Below, one piece after another: positions 22,125 to 32,749 of a stretch of 64,000 bases of DNA (position 1 is its first letter; each line of letters starts with the position of its first letter). The position numbers and the translations under genes were made by a program. The notes below the pieces were generated by a model. The model saw nothing but the letters and a program-made list of their open reading frames with translations. It made no database searches and was not told where the DNA came from. Where the stretch lies: the NCBI RefSeq assembly GCF_019320115.1, contig NC_089589.1:17981641-18045640 (forward strand), read 5' to 3'. This DNA comes from Miscanthus floridulus (taxonomy: Eukaryota; Streptophyta; Magnoliopsida; Poales; Poaceae).

Positions 22125-24437
22125 TGTAAGGTTGAGATGGTGGACTAAAGGGGTGAATATTCATTTCTAAATTTAATCGTGCCGGCTTACCAAAACAAGT
22201 GAGGAATTAAAACTATCGGTCTAGCCAAGACTACACCCCTCTATCTATATTCTCTAGCACCTTGCAAAGATCCTAATTAAGCAACTAAGGTGACGGGCTA
22301 GCTAGAGCTCACCTAATCAATTTTAGAAGCAAGGTCACACAAACCTATGCCACTAGTACTTCATGCAACGGGGGAGCTCCTACACATGCTAGTAAGCAAA
22401 AGCACAAAGCCACCTAAGCTCATTAGCAATGCTCAATAACAAGACAACCAATGCCAAATTAGATAGCGCAAATACTTAGCTACACAAACTAAGCAATCTG
22501 ACTAACAAGGTTACACAAATCAAATTAGTCACGCAATGGAGCTACTTCTATGCTACACAAGCAAGAAGGTAACTAGCAAGCTACTGAAGCTAAACTAGTC
22601 ACAAGAGCAACTACACAAGCACAATGTATATGAAAGTAATACAAGCTTGTGTTTCGCGGAATGCAAACCACCAAGAAGATGATGAAGACAATGTTGACAC
22701 GGTGATTTTCTCCTGAGGTTCACTTGGTTGCCACCAAGCTACGTCCCCGTTGTGTCGACCACTCACCTGGTGGTTCGGCGGCTAATTAGCATCACCCACC
22801 AAGCCCGCACATTGGGCACCACAATAACCTACCCACAAGAGATGGTAGCTCAATGACATGCTTTACTAGAGTAGCTCTTCGTGATCCCCACGGGTTGAGC
22901 ACAATCCCCCTCACAAATCCTCCTCCAGAGCACCGCACAATCTTCTTGCGTGCTTCAACGGAGTCACAAGCCACCAAGCCGTCTAGGAGGTGGCAACCAC
23001 CAAGAGTAACAAGCACCACCAGCTTGCAATCGCACTAGAATCGCTCACTCACTTGATTGGATGAACACTATCAAGCTCAAGTGAGTTAGAGGGCTCCCAA
23101 GCACTCTCAAGCATGGACACAAGGACACAAAAGTCCCCCAAGGTGCTCCACCGCAGCCATGGCCGAGACCCCTTCTATTTATAGCCCCCACGAAAATAGA
23201 GTCGTTGTACCCCTTCACTGGGCACTGCTCGGGGTGACCGGACGCGCTGGTCAGATCCACCGGACGCACCCGGTCCAGCGTCCGTTCAATGGATGCACGC
23301 CACGTGTCACCTCCGTTCAACCTCAGTCGCTTAATCTCAACGGTCGGCTACCACGCGCCAACGGTCAAGTGATGACCGGACGCAGCACAGTGCTAAGACC
23401 GGACGCGCCACCGCCTGAGTCCGATCATTTCCAGTAATGTTCGAGAGACGCTTTTTCGCGACCGGACGCGTCCGATCATAGTTGACCGCACGCAAAGCCC
23501 GAGTCCGATTACTTCTTCGCCCAGTGTTCGGTCAAAGACCGACGCCTACGCCTTCACTGGAACACATGACCGGACTCGCCAGCCAGCGTCCGGTCGCTGC
23601 GCTGCGCAGAGTCCGGTCACTTCCAGTGACCTGTTTCGCCTCCGTTTCTTCACCGAGTTGATCCGTTTCGACTCCAACTTCTTTCTCCTTTGCAAATGTG
23701 CCAACACCACCATGTGTACCACCATGTGTACGTGTGTTAGGTTTTCACAAACATTTTTCAAAGGATTAGCCATTCAACTTGTCAAGCCACTTGATCCTAG
23801 CAACGATGCAAAGTTATATCACTCGAGTGGCACTAGATGACCGATATGCAAACAAGTTTGCCCCTCTTGATAGTACGGCCATCTATCCTAAACCCAGTCA
23901 TAAACTTCTCTACACACCTATGACCGGTGAAATAAAATGCCCTCGGTTATACCTTTGCCTTGCGCATTCCATTCCATCTCCATTATTGATGCAGCACATG
24001 CACCAACATGATCAACAATGATATGATGTACTTCATATCATCACATGACCGTATTGGTTCATCGATCTTGACTTCACTTGCTTTTCATCGTTGCCTTCGT
24101 CCATCAGCGCCAAGTCTTGCTCAAGCTTCACCGCCATGTGGTCCATCTCTCCAAAGCCTCCAACTTGCCCTTCATGCTTGCAACTGGTCCATCAAGCCAA
24201 GTCATGTCTTGATCTTCTCCACCTTGATCACATGACTCAATGTCATGTCTCATGTGCAATGAGCTCCTTCATAATCACATGTGTGAGCTTTGTAACATCT
24301 CCGAGCCATCTTCACCTCCGTGGCACATGTTGCTCACATACATGTATCTGTGGACTAATCACCTGTGTATCTCACATAAACACAATTAGTCCACCTAGGT
24401 TGTCACTCAATTACCAAAACCAAACAAGGACCTTTCA
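22125..24437. repeat. Solo LTR (~2.3 kb), copia-like, nested inside the LTR element
   Basis: Begins TGTAAGGT and ends ACCTTTCA, an imperfect inverted terminus with TG...CA ends. Flanks GCAGT (22120-22124) and GCAGG (24438-24442) are consistent with a 5-bp target duplication with one change. The text (GGTGGACTAAAGGGGTGAAT, many GACCGGACGC motifs) is the kind found in long LTRs of grass retrotransposons. No internal region or second LTR is present, so it is a solo LTR from recombination. Short open frames inside are not genes. Confidence 0.75.
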
Positions 24438-25040
24438 GCAGGTCAAAGAGAAGCTGCATCCTATAGACCCATGATAGTGGAGCCATCGTACGTCGGGGTT
24501 GTCAACCAGGCCATGATGGGTGGCTATCATGGAGGTGGAGCTGGCGATGTTGATGAGATAGGAGCATGCGGTGGTAGTAGTGCAAGCATCTGCTGTGCTG
24601 GTGGCTAGGTGGTTAGCTGAGGTGGATGGCGGCTGGTTGGGGCTGGTTGTGAAGCCGTGGGGCTGGCCAAGCAGGGGGAGGCATGGCGGCAGTGGCTGCT
24701 GCGGTGCTGGCGGTGCTACGAACAAGGCATTCAACACCTCCGTCCATGATGATCTCCCGGGTGTTGGAGGAGTGAGGTTCCTCCATCTTGTTGTTGAGGA
24801 AGGATTTGCCAGCGGTGATCATGGCTCGCTTGGTCTCCGCTTCAAGACTACTTATGGCATCCCTCCGATCCAATCTAGTTTGGACGCTAGTAATGACGGC
24901 GTTGCCATGGGTGCATCCCTACTCTATGGCGTGGAGACGCGTGTCTAGGTTGACAAGCTGTTGATGCATCTCATCAAAGTTCTTGCAGAGATTGTCGGCA
25001 AAGGTCTGGAGGAGGTGGTGGAAGCCATGGACCGTCTAGT

Positions 25041-25053
25041 CTCCGGATACCAA
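25041..25053 (-). promoter_or_regulatory. Primer-binding site of the LTR element
   Basis: TTGGTATCCGG (minus strand) lies directly inside the 5' LTR. It matches the first 7-8 nt of the usual initiator-methionine tRNA PBS (TGGTATC) and then diverges. Confidence 0.7.
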
Positions 25054-25518
25054 TGTAAGAGCCTGGCAGGGAGGGGTGACTTGGGGGGTGGTGTCTAGGG
25101 TTAGGGAGGGGGCTGTGGGCGTCGACTAGGGAGGGGAGGGTGGCAGGGAGAGGAGGGAGGCGCAGGGGGAGAGGGAGGAAGATAGGGGAAGCCTGAGGCT
25201 ATTCTTTTCTTGATTCCAGATGATTACAATGACCCTATATTTATAGTCCCTAATAGACTTGCATCTCAAGTAATCTAATGAGGAAGGTCCTTATAGATTT
25301 GGACTCCTCTAAATCCTATCTAATCTAAACCGACATTGTTCCTATTTTATTTATTTCATTTCTTCTATTTGGGATCCTCCGGATAGGGTGTCGGCGGCGT
25401 GGCTGGAGCCCGCCCTTGCTGTGCGTGCGCGCCCCCACCTGGGTGGCGCGGCTAGCCACCGCGTGGCTGTCCTGGGTGGGCTGGCCCCCCTCCTGAACCC
25501 TTCATTAGGTGTATGACA
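25054..25518 (-). repeat. LTR (5' LTR of the minus-strand element)
   Basis: 465 bp, partner of 20193-20653. It begins TGTAAGAGCC and ends TGTATGACA on the plus strand; the primer-binding site abuts its left edge. Confidence 0.92.
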
Positions 25519-25523
25519 CGACA

Positions 25524-25811
25524 CCTTATCGTATCAGTGGCAACACCTTCTTCAGAGACAATATGACCAAGATACTTAAGCCTCCGCTGAGCAAAGACAC
25601 ACTTGGAGCGCTTCAGCACCCACTGATCACGAGCCAGCAACTCAAACACCCGCTGAAGATGGAGCAAATGATCCCCAAAGGGCTTGCTGAAAATCAGAAT
25701 GTCATCAAAGCTAGACCTGGCAATGATAGTCACTGCCACATCAGCGTATGATAATCGCTGCTGGGTCAGTGACTTGAATCTGGCATTTGGCCAGTGGCCT
25801 TCATTTTCCAA
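25524..25811 (-). pseudogene. Ty3/gypsy reverse transcriptase fragment
   Basis: Minus-strand translation gives FKSLTQQRLSYADVAVTII, then SFDDILIFSKPFGDHLLHLQ and LKRSKCVFAQRRLKYLGHIV, ending SEEGVATDTI. This is RT palm sequence around the catalytic motif. The usual YxDD reads SFDD, so the aromatic residue is lost. It continues at 20187 after the nested LTR element. Confidence 0.88.
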
Positions 25812-26764
25812 TTTTTTTACTGATATATTTTATTATTATATTTAAATTGATCTTATTGTCTAATATCTTACATTTGATATTAGCAATGCATTATATATCC
25901 CATTGTCATCAGGATTATACTACGATTACAACGAGTTCAAATCTTCATCACATGCTATGATAATGTATATATTACAATTAAATCACTTCGAAGATGCTTA
26001 ATAAAGTATAATCAAAATCCTTAAAAATGTAATTAGGCAAGATATTCTTGTTAATAAAAAACATGTGGGGCACACCCACTACTATTGGTTGTTACATTTC
26101 ATGGCATTGCCCATGTAGTGAACATCTCTGATTGTGTAACTGAGTGAAAAGAGTCAAACATAGGGCTATGTTAACTTCCCGGGAGAACGGCTCTCGATCG
26201 TCAGATCCCCTGACCAATCGCCCTAGGATCGCTCGAGGGCTATAGCCATTCGGTACGCTCGCGCGCACCCTTCGGTCAGAGTTGGGCAGAGCCCGAGCAT
26301 GCCCATGGCCACTGCTCGGGGCTCACCAAGGTCCTGGGCTCACGAACGATGGCAGCCCGACATCCCAAGCATCTGCCAACCCACCGGGTGTTCAAGGCCC
26401 CGGCAGGTACGGGGATTCCATGGCGCCAGCCCATTCAACGGGCATGAGACGTTGTCAACCACTCTCTCGATAGGGTCACACCGATGGTGTGACACAACAA
26501 GACAAACAGCTTCACTGGCTCCAGGAGTGGAGGGTTCCTAGGCCTGCTCATCAGCCCCCCGAGCCGAGGTGCCTTCACCGCTAAGGAAACCTCCAGAGGG
26601 TTCACCCGGTGGAGGCCAAACTGCAGTAGACAGCCCCTACGGTCAACTGTCAGCGTCCTTAGCGACGTCAGGCGGTGCTCGCAGCTCCCCCGACTCCATG
26701 ACAACGCCAGGGTCCATCCACGGTGCAACAACATCCTCCTAGATCCCCGCACACGAGGACCACC
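25812..26764. other. Unassigned sequence: AT-rich then GC-rich block
   Basis: 25812-26160 is AT-rich with no features. 26165-26764 is GC-rich and of a style common in the untranslated regions of grass gypsy elements (many CTCGGGGCTCACC and CCCCGAGCC motifs), but no terminal repeats or coding domain were seen. Confidence 0.35.
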
Positions 26765-27075
26765 CACTACCGGAGACCGGCTCTTTGCCGAGTGTTTTTT
26801 TTTTGGGCACTCGGCAAAGAGCTTCTTTGCCAAGTGCGGAAAAAAAACACTCGGCAAAAAAAAAACACTCGGCAAAAAAGTTCTTTGCCAAGTGTTTTTT
26901 TGACACTCGACAAAGAAGCTTCTTTGCCGAGTGTTTTTTTTGACACTCGGCAAAGAAGCTCTTTGTTGAGTGTTTTTTTTGACACTCGGCAAAGAAGCTT
27001 CTTTGCCGAGTGTTTTTTTTTTTGATACTCGGCAAAGAAGCTCTTTGCCGAGTGTTTTTTTTTACACAAGGCAAA
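26765..27075 (+). mobile_element. CACTA terminus with GCCGAGTG subterminal repeats
   Basis: Starts CACTACCGGAGACCGGCTC and is followed by about twelve CTTTGCCGAGTGT / ACACTCGGCAAAG repeats in alternating orientation, separated by T or A runs. This is a classic CACTA end. No inverted partner end was found downstream, so the element is truncated or its other end has decayed. Confidence 0.8.
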
Positions 27076-28500
27076 GAAAATTTCAAAGCACATTTTGAAG
27101 TAGTAAATTAATTCAAATGAAAAAGTTTTCAACTACAAAGTTGTATAACTCATCAAGATGTACAATGTTTGTTTTGGTCTTTTCTTCATATGACAAAGTG
27201 AAAGTAAATTTATTCACAAATCTAACATATCTCACTGCTAGATGTAGGGCCTCAATAGCCCGAACCGGGATACATCGCCGTGTCTCTCGTGTTCTTGAGT
27301 ACTCGAGCCACCAGAGACCCACACTTCTGACATACGATGAACAACGATGCTTGCCGCGGTTATGAACCCGCGACACAAGCACATCATTTAAGTAAATCAA
27401 CACAGTCATTAGAACCACTAGTCCACCGCCGTTGCCGTTTCCACCCCCTCCTGCCTCCCCTGCCTGCGGCACTCCTCCTCCCCCATCCAAGCAATGCACG
27501 TGCAGCCTAGGGAGATGGCGAGGAGCCATGGACCTAGGCTAGGGTGGCAGCAAGATGTGGTAGATCTGGGCGGCACGATTTTAGTCAGGTGATGATGTGG
27601 TGTCGGCGGATCTACACGAGGGTGCTGATGGCAGTCTTGATCTGCCCTGATTCAAAGACAACGCAGCAAGCTTGAAGATGCAGATAACTGGATGCCATGG
27701 TTGATGGCCAGCTTGGTTAATATTTTATTCGATTTTCACTGTCGGTTTCCCTCGCTGATGGTGATGAAAATCCTCTTGATCGCCTACTTTCACCACTGCC
27801 GAGCAAAACCGGTGGCGATGGGGGTTCAAGCCCCTGAGGTGATGAAGCTATTATAGTAGTACACTCTCTTTTGATTCACAAGTCTGATGAGCACATGGTC
27901 TACCAAAGATGGAACATAATATTGGTCTATCTACAAATGATCGGACATGGGAATTGTGAATGCTCCAATGTTGGCTTGAACGCCATATATCCATGCAAAA
28001 TCCTGGTGTCTTTAGCGGCTTTCTTCCTAGCCTTTGGGATTCCTTTGGGTAATCATCATTACAAGACTAAAATATTAATACCCTTTAGATGTTAGCACCG
28101 CTATCCATCCGAGATCTCCCTTTAAGCTCTACAACTGACCTTAATTAAGCAACGTGGTGTAGATTTTTAAATGACTGTTTATGATATTATAGTACTTAAG
28201 AGCTAGTGTAGTCTATGACCTAAAGCCTCATTTTTAAAAAGTATAAAAGGAGTGTTAATAAAAAATACAGTAAGTACAAGACCCAAAAAGTATTAAAGGA
28301 GTGTTAACAAAAAAATACAGTAAGCACAAGGCTCTCAAAGTTAATTTAAGGATAAAAATATATGTAGCAATCTAAGACCAATATTTAAAAATTAAAACTT
28401 AGATTCGTAACGTCATAAGTTGTGTTGCAACAAGAGCCAGCCAAAGGCATTTTTATGTTTTTCTCATCGTTGTATTTTGTGTAAAGTTATGGTATTTGGG
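27076..28500. other. Unassigned sequence upstream of the NLR gene
   Basis: AAAAAGTTTTCAACTACAAAG followed by an AACCCGCGACACAAGC-type block resembles CACTA interior sequence, so part may belong to the element starting at 26765. GC-rich 27430-27700 shows no convincing protein. Confidence 0.35.
28236..28330. repeat. Two tandem copies of a ~49-bp AT-rich unit
   Basis: AAAAAGTATxAAAGGAGTG recurs at 28236 and 28285, both followed by AATACAGTAAGxACAAG. It lies 330-420 bp upstream of the NLR start codon. Confidence 0.8.
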
Positions 28501-28507
28501 ATTTTTG

Positions 28508-28519
28508 CTATATATATAG
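28508..28519 (+). promoter_or_regulatory. Candidate TATA box of the NLR gene
   Basis: TATATATATAG about 140 bp upstream of the ATG at 28657, a reasonable distance for a plant core promoter with a ~110-nt leader. Confidence 0.5.
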
Positions 28520-28656
28520 TATCTACATACACGGGTAGTAAAAATTTAACACGGAGTTCTTGGTGCAGAATGTAAAGTAATGAAAAAAAAGAAGACAGGA
28601 TAGTGCACGCGAGGAGGATCGCTGCGAGCACACTAAATTTCGAAGGGGCATAAAAG

Positions 28657-31380
28657 ATGGCAGAAGCCGTGGTGCTTGCTCTTGGAAAGATAAGCATATC
28701 CTTGGCAGGGTCTGCCATTTCCAGTCTCAGGGAACAGGCTTCTATAATCAAGGAACTTCCAGGGAAGGTGCGGCGAATAGAAGCAAAGCTGTCAGTAATA
28801 AATGGTGCCTTACAGCAGCAAGATTTAGCCTATCTCAACGACAAAGCCTACATGGAATGGATCTCGTACATGAGGGATCTGGCCTACCAAGTGGAGGATA
28901 TGATCGATACATATTCATATCATGCTCATCAACTGGAGAACAGAGGGTTTTGGTGGAAGCTGACTCAAGAATACCTCGGACCTTTCAGAAGTATCTATGA
29001 AGAGATTATGAAGATAGAGGAGAATTTCGAGTATGCCACAAAACTGAAACAAGAATGGTTGGAAAAGTACGGCCACCTTCCCCAGCAAATAGGGCAAGGT
29101 GTGCTTTCCTTGGACTACATCCCTGCTGAGCCAAATTGGGACCAAGATTTTGTCAGGATGGACCATAATAGAAGATTGATGACTGAATGGCTGCGCTCTA
29201 GTGATTCTCACAGCACGTTCATTACATTGTTGGGCGACGGAGGTTTGGGAAGTACCACCCTTGCCATGGACGTGTACAAGTGCGAGAAGACCAAATTCCG
29301 TGGCCATGGTTTCATTGTTGTGGAGAGGGACTCCACCATGGATTCTTTGTTGAGGAAGATACTGTTCAATATTGGAAGCAGCATGGAACAACCGCTCTTG
29401 GCAAGCACTGACAATATTCCTGCCAACGAATTGAAGGAAGAAGTGAAGAGGAGGATCAGCAAGCTCAAAGATGGAAGTTGTTTGATTGTCTTGGACAATG
29501 TCCGCGACAAAAAAATTTACATTGAAATACGTGATGTGATGAGCAATCTCCCAGGAATTCGTATCATCGTGACGACTCGGAAGACACAAGTCGCAGCTGC
29601 TCGTGATCTCTCATCACGTTTCCTGGAACTCCAGCCGTTGAGCCCCACCGATGCATTAAATCTGTTCTGCAGGAAGGCCTTTTTCAAGACGAATGACAGC
29701 AAGTGCCCCCCTAAGCTCGAAGACTTCGCTACTTCTATAGTAGAGAAGTGTAAGGGCCTGCCCCTAGCAATTGTAACTATAGGAGGCATGATGTCCTCGA
29801 AGCCACCATTAGAGCAGATATGGAATCAAATGTGTGATCGGCTTCAAGATGGGCTGAAGTGGAATACGGATCATGTCCAAGTAATCCTGAACCTGAGCTA
29901 CCATGACATGCCAGGACATCTCAGGAACTGTTTACTGTATTGCAGCATGTTCCCTGAAGATTACCACATGTCACGGGAGAGCCTTGTGCGGATGTGGATT
30001 GCAGAAGGCTCTGTGCTGGCAGCCAACAGTGCCACACCAGAAACCATTGCTGAAGAATATTTTATGGAACTGATCCGCCGGAACATGCTGCAAGTAGTAG
30101 ACAATGACATGCTTGGCAGGGTGAGTACCTGCAAAATGCATGACATCGTGCGTAAAATGATCCTTTTGGTAGCCGAAGAGGAGAAGTTTGCTTCTGCAAT
30201 CAATTACAGCACACTGTCATACACTGCTAAGGATGTTCGTCACCTGTCATTGCATGGGTGGAAAGACACAAATACACCACAAGTCAAATTCCAACGTCTT
30301 CGACGTCTAGTGGCACTTGGAGCAAATTCATGCTTGACCAAATTGCTACCCGCAATTTTCTCTGGATCGAACTTCCTTACTGTTCTTGTGCTACAAGACT
30401 CTGATGTCACTGAAGTGCCCGCATCTATCGGGAATTTGTTCAATCTGCGCTACATCAGCTTACGGTGTACCCAAGTCAAATCCCTCCCGGAATCTATTCA
30501 GAAGCTCTCACATCTTCACACGCTGGACGTCAGGCAAACTAAAATACAGAAGCTACCACAAGGTATTAGAAAGGCCAGGAAGCTACGGCACATTTTGGCA
30601 GACAGTTCTCCCGATGGCAATCAATCAGACTTTCGAAGCTTCATTGCATTAGAGCCCCCAAAAGGTCTAACAGAGTTTGGAGAATTGCAAACTCTCGAGA
30701 CTGTGCAGGCTAACAAGGACATAGCAGGGAAGCTGGTGAGGATGCTGCAACTGAGAAGTGTATCAATTGACAACATAAGCTCTAACCTTTGTGCAGAGCT
30801 TTTTGCTTCCCTCTCAGAGTTGCAGTTCCTTACCAGCCTACTTCTCTCTGCAACAGATGAGAACGAGGTACTCAGTTTCCAGAATCTCATGCCAAAGTCA
30901 AGCTATCTAAGCAGGTTAACTGTAAGAGGAAGCTGGTCCGGGAAGACACTGGATTACCCAATTTTTAAGGAGCATGGGCGAAATCTCTCATATCTATCCC
31001 TTAGCTGGTGTGACGTTGGGGGAGATCCACTCCATTTCCTTGGGTCACACTGTCGACATCTCCAATACTTGTGTCTCCATAGGGTGCAGAGCGCAATCTC
31101 CTTGGTTCTTCCGAAAGGATGCTTTCGGGACCTCAAGAATTTTGTGTTGGAGCGCATGCCTGATGTCTGCCAGATGGAGGTTGGAGATGGCGCCCTCCAG
31201 TGCATTGAAGGTATATACATCACGGCACTGCCCAACCTAGATAAGGTACCTCAGGGCATTGAATCTCTTAGCTCTCTGAAGAAGCTATTTCTGCTCGATT
31301 TACATAATGACTTCATAGCTGACTGGGAGAAGAACAAAATGAACCAGAAGATGCCTCATGGTCTGGAGCTGCGCATCTGA
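28657..31380 (+). CDS. CC-NB-ARC-LRR immune receptor-like protein with altered P-loop
   Basis: A single uninterrupted 907-codon frame, the usual size for grass NLRs. The Rx-type coiled coil covers residues 1-150, with the EDVID-type motif EDMID at 80-84. NB-ARC follows at about 160-500. The P-loop reads GDGGLGSTT (193-201), with Ser199 where the ATP-binding Lys is expected. Kinase-2 is LIVLDN (276-281), with Asn281 replacing the second Asp. RNBS-B (IRIIVTTR, 301-308), GLPLA (368-372), RNBS-D (CLLYCSMFPEDY) and MHD (494-496) are conserved. Leucine-rich repeats fill about 540-890. NLRs detect pathogen effectors in the cytoplasm or at the plasma membrane and trigger cell death. Here the nucleotide site is altered but the frame is open, so the protein may signal differently, act with a partner NLR, or be an early pseudogene. 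ATG 28657 (AAAGATGGC) is the first in frame and begins the usual MAEAV start. Confidence 0.93.
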   Translation: MAEAVVLALGKISISLAGSAISSLREQASIIKELPGKVRRIEAKLSVINGALQQQDLAYLNDKAYMEWISYMRDLAYQVEDMIDTYSYHAHQLENRGFWWKLTQEYLGPFRSIYEEIMKIEENFEYATKLKQEWLEKYGHLPQQIGQGVLSLDYIPAEPNWDQDFVRMDHNRRLMTEWLRSSDSHSTFITLLGDGGLGSTTLAMDVYKCEKTKFRGHGFIVVERDSTMDSLLRKILFNIGSSMEQPLLASTDNIPANELKEEVKRRISKLKDGSCLIVLDNVRDKKIYIEIRDVMSNLPGIRIIVTTRKTQVAAARDLSSRFLELQPLSPTDALNLFCRKAFFKTNDSKCPPKLEDFATSIVEKCKGLPLAIVTIGGMMSSKPPLEQIWNQMCDRLQDGLKWNTDHVQVILNLSYHDMPGHLRNCLLYCSMFPEDYHMSRESLVRMWIAEGSVLAANSATPETIAEEYFMELIRRNMLQVVDNDMLGRVSTCKMHDIVRKMILLVAEEEKFASAINYSTLSYTAKDVRHLSLHGWKDTNTPQVKFQRLRRLVALGANSCLTKLLPAIFSGSNFLTVLVLQDSDVTEVPASIGNLFNLRYISLRCTQVKSLPESIQKLSHLHTLDVRQTKIQKLPQGIRKARKLRHILADSSPDGNQSDFRSFIALEPPKGLTEFGELQTLETVQANKDIAGKLVRMLQLRSVSIDNISSNLCAELFASLSELQFLTSLLLSATDENEVLSFQNLMPKSSYLSRLTVRGSWSGKTLDYPIFKEHGRNLSYLSLSWCDVGGDPLHFLGSHCRHLQYLCLHRVQSAISLVLPKGCFRDLKNFVLERMPDVCQMEVGDGALQCIEGIYITALPNLDKVPQGIESLSSLKKLFLLDLHNDFIADWEKNKMNQKMPHGLELRI

Positions 31381-32259
31381 TCAAGAGTATACTTATAAGT
31401 CGTGTAGGTGTTGTTTCAATTTGGTTTGCCGTGTCGTATCAACAGGTCCTGATGAGTCGTTGCATTATCAATTATTTGTCATTTGTCAGTTGCTTTGAAT
31501 TCGCATGTGCCATGCATGCTTCATGTCTTTTACATTGGGTCTTGTTGGCATATTTGTAATCCTGAGTTCCCGCTCAAACCTTTTATTTGAATCGGTCTGG
31601 TGTTGAGTTTGTGGCGTCGTGCGTCGTGTGTAGTTGGCGCGGCATGATCTGGGCATGTGGGATGGCGCATGCTGCAGGTTGTGGCCGCTTGTTTCTTCTT
31701 TCAAGTTTTCTCCATGTAATGTAATCATATAAATAGGAGGAAGCTATAAACGAAAAGCTGTGGCAGTTGCACAGCACCAAAAATTCTCTCGTGTTCATAT
31801 GTTCTTGAGTTTATTGAGTCTTGGCCGGAGGTGATCCGGCTGACAGGTCTCACCTTCCGGAAGACCTTTGTTGCTACTATACTATATGCTACTTTTGTAC
31901 GTTTCAACAGATTTATTTTTCATGTCAAGACTAGAACACCTTGCAATCGAACTGTATTTGTCAATCTCTATTCAAATCAAACATTAAAAACACGAGGAAT
32001 TCTTCATTCGTCGCGTTCTTGCCTCACCTGACATGTGGCCCCCGACCTCCTAGTTCAGCATGCGCCGCTCCCGTCAAGTGGGAACCACACAGACACAAAT
32101 ACAAACATAATTGCGTCATCGGCCCTGGTGGAGCTTAGGAACAAAGGCACGAGCTAGAGTTCAATCATCATTATTCATGGCTCATGCCACGACCATGGAT
32201 TACGCCTCACAAAGAGGTCCACTGATGCTCCCAATCCGCCAAGGGATCAGGGGCACAGA
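31381..32259. other. NLR 3' flank and possible LTR fragment
   Basis: No coding sequence. CATATAAATAGGAGGAAGC at 31727-31745, followed by leader-like sequence, resembles the TATA/R region of a copia LTR, but termini were not found. The NLR poly(A) region presumably lies in the first few hundred bases. Confidence 0.35.
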
Positions 32260-32416
32260 CACTACGCCAACCAGCATTATTAGGGGCGGCTGCTGACCCT
32301 CAGGGGCAGTCTGGCCAGCCGCCCCTAGCCACCCGTCGCTAAAAATCAATGATTTTTAGAGATGGCTACACATTATTAGGAACGGCTGAAAAATGAATCG
32401 TCTCTACAAATCGTTC
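32260..32416 (+). mobile_element. Possible CACTA terminus
   Basis: CACTACGCCAACCAGCATTA is followed by TTAGGGGCGGCTG / CAGCCGCCCCTA motifs in both orientations, as expected for a CACTA end with subterminal repeats. No matching right end was located, so the call is tentative. Confidence 0.5.
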
Positions 32417-32419
32417 TTA

Positions 32420-32749
32420 GGGCCTGTTTGGTTTCCCCATGCTAAATAGTCACAGTAGCTACTAAACTGTCAAACAAACTGACTAAAAATGAATTAAAGT
32501 AGTTTAGTCACATTAGTACCCTAAGGAGGTGCTAAAGTGGGCTAAAGTGCCCAGTGGACAGGGTCTACCCCTCATTATATTGCTAGCCCCCCACCCTGAT
32601 TTGTGCATTCATTAGGGGTAGTTTGGTCTTGGTTGAACTATTTTAATGGCCTTTAGTCACTTTTAGTCACTAAAACCAAACAGGGGTGACTAAAGTTTAG
32701 TCATTGATTTTAATAGCTAAATTTTAGTCATGGGAAACCAAACATGACC
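32420..32749. mobile_element. Tourist-type (PIF/Harbinger) MITE
   Basis: 330 bp with TIRs GGGCCTGTTTGGTTTCCC and GGGAAACCAAACATGACC (two mismatches) and a TTA target duplication at 32417-32419 and 32750-32752. Most of it is included in the 318-bp tandem duplication that follows. Confidence 0.9.

Larger units (their letters stand above)
20193..25518 (-). mobile_element. Non-autonomous LTR retrotransposon (gypsy-derived), nested
   Basis: Two LTRs (20193-20653, 25054-25518) begin TGTAAGAG and end ATGACA on the plus strand. The flanks TGACA (20188-20192) and CGACA (25519-25523) look like a 5-bp target duplication with one change. Read on the minus strand, TTGGTATCCGG follows the 25 kb LTR directly, resembling the initiator-Met tRNA primer site. 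A purine-rich tract (GGAGAAGGGGGGAG, complement of 20658-20671) precedes the 20 kb LTR, so the element points left. The internal region is short and lacks reverse transcriptase and protease. It interrupts an older gypsy pol gene. Confidence 0.9.

Noticed and set aside
22853..24474. Several 60-127 codon open frames on both strands
   Set aside because: All lie within the 2.3 kb solo LTR and show no protein family.
26770..27060. Regular repeats suggestive of a CRISPR array
   Set aside because: Repeats alternate in orientation with homopolymer spacers and start with CACTAC. This is a CACTA subterminal region in a eukaryotic genome.
28915..29589. 224-codon minus-strand frame inside the NLR gene
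   Set aside because: Antisense shadow of the NB-ARC coding sequence; codon patterns and motifs belong to the plus strand.
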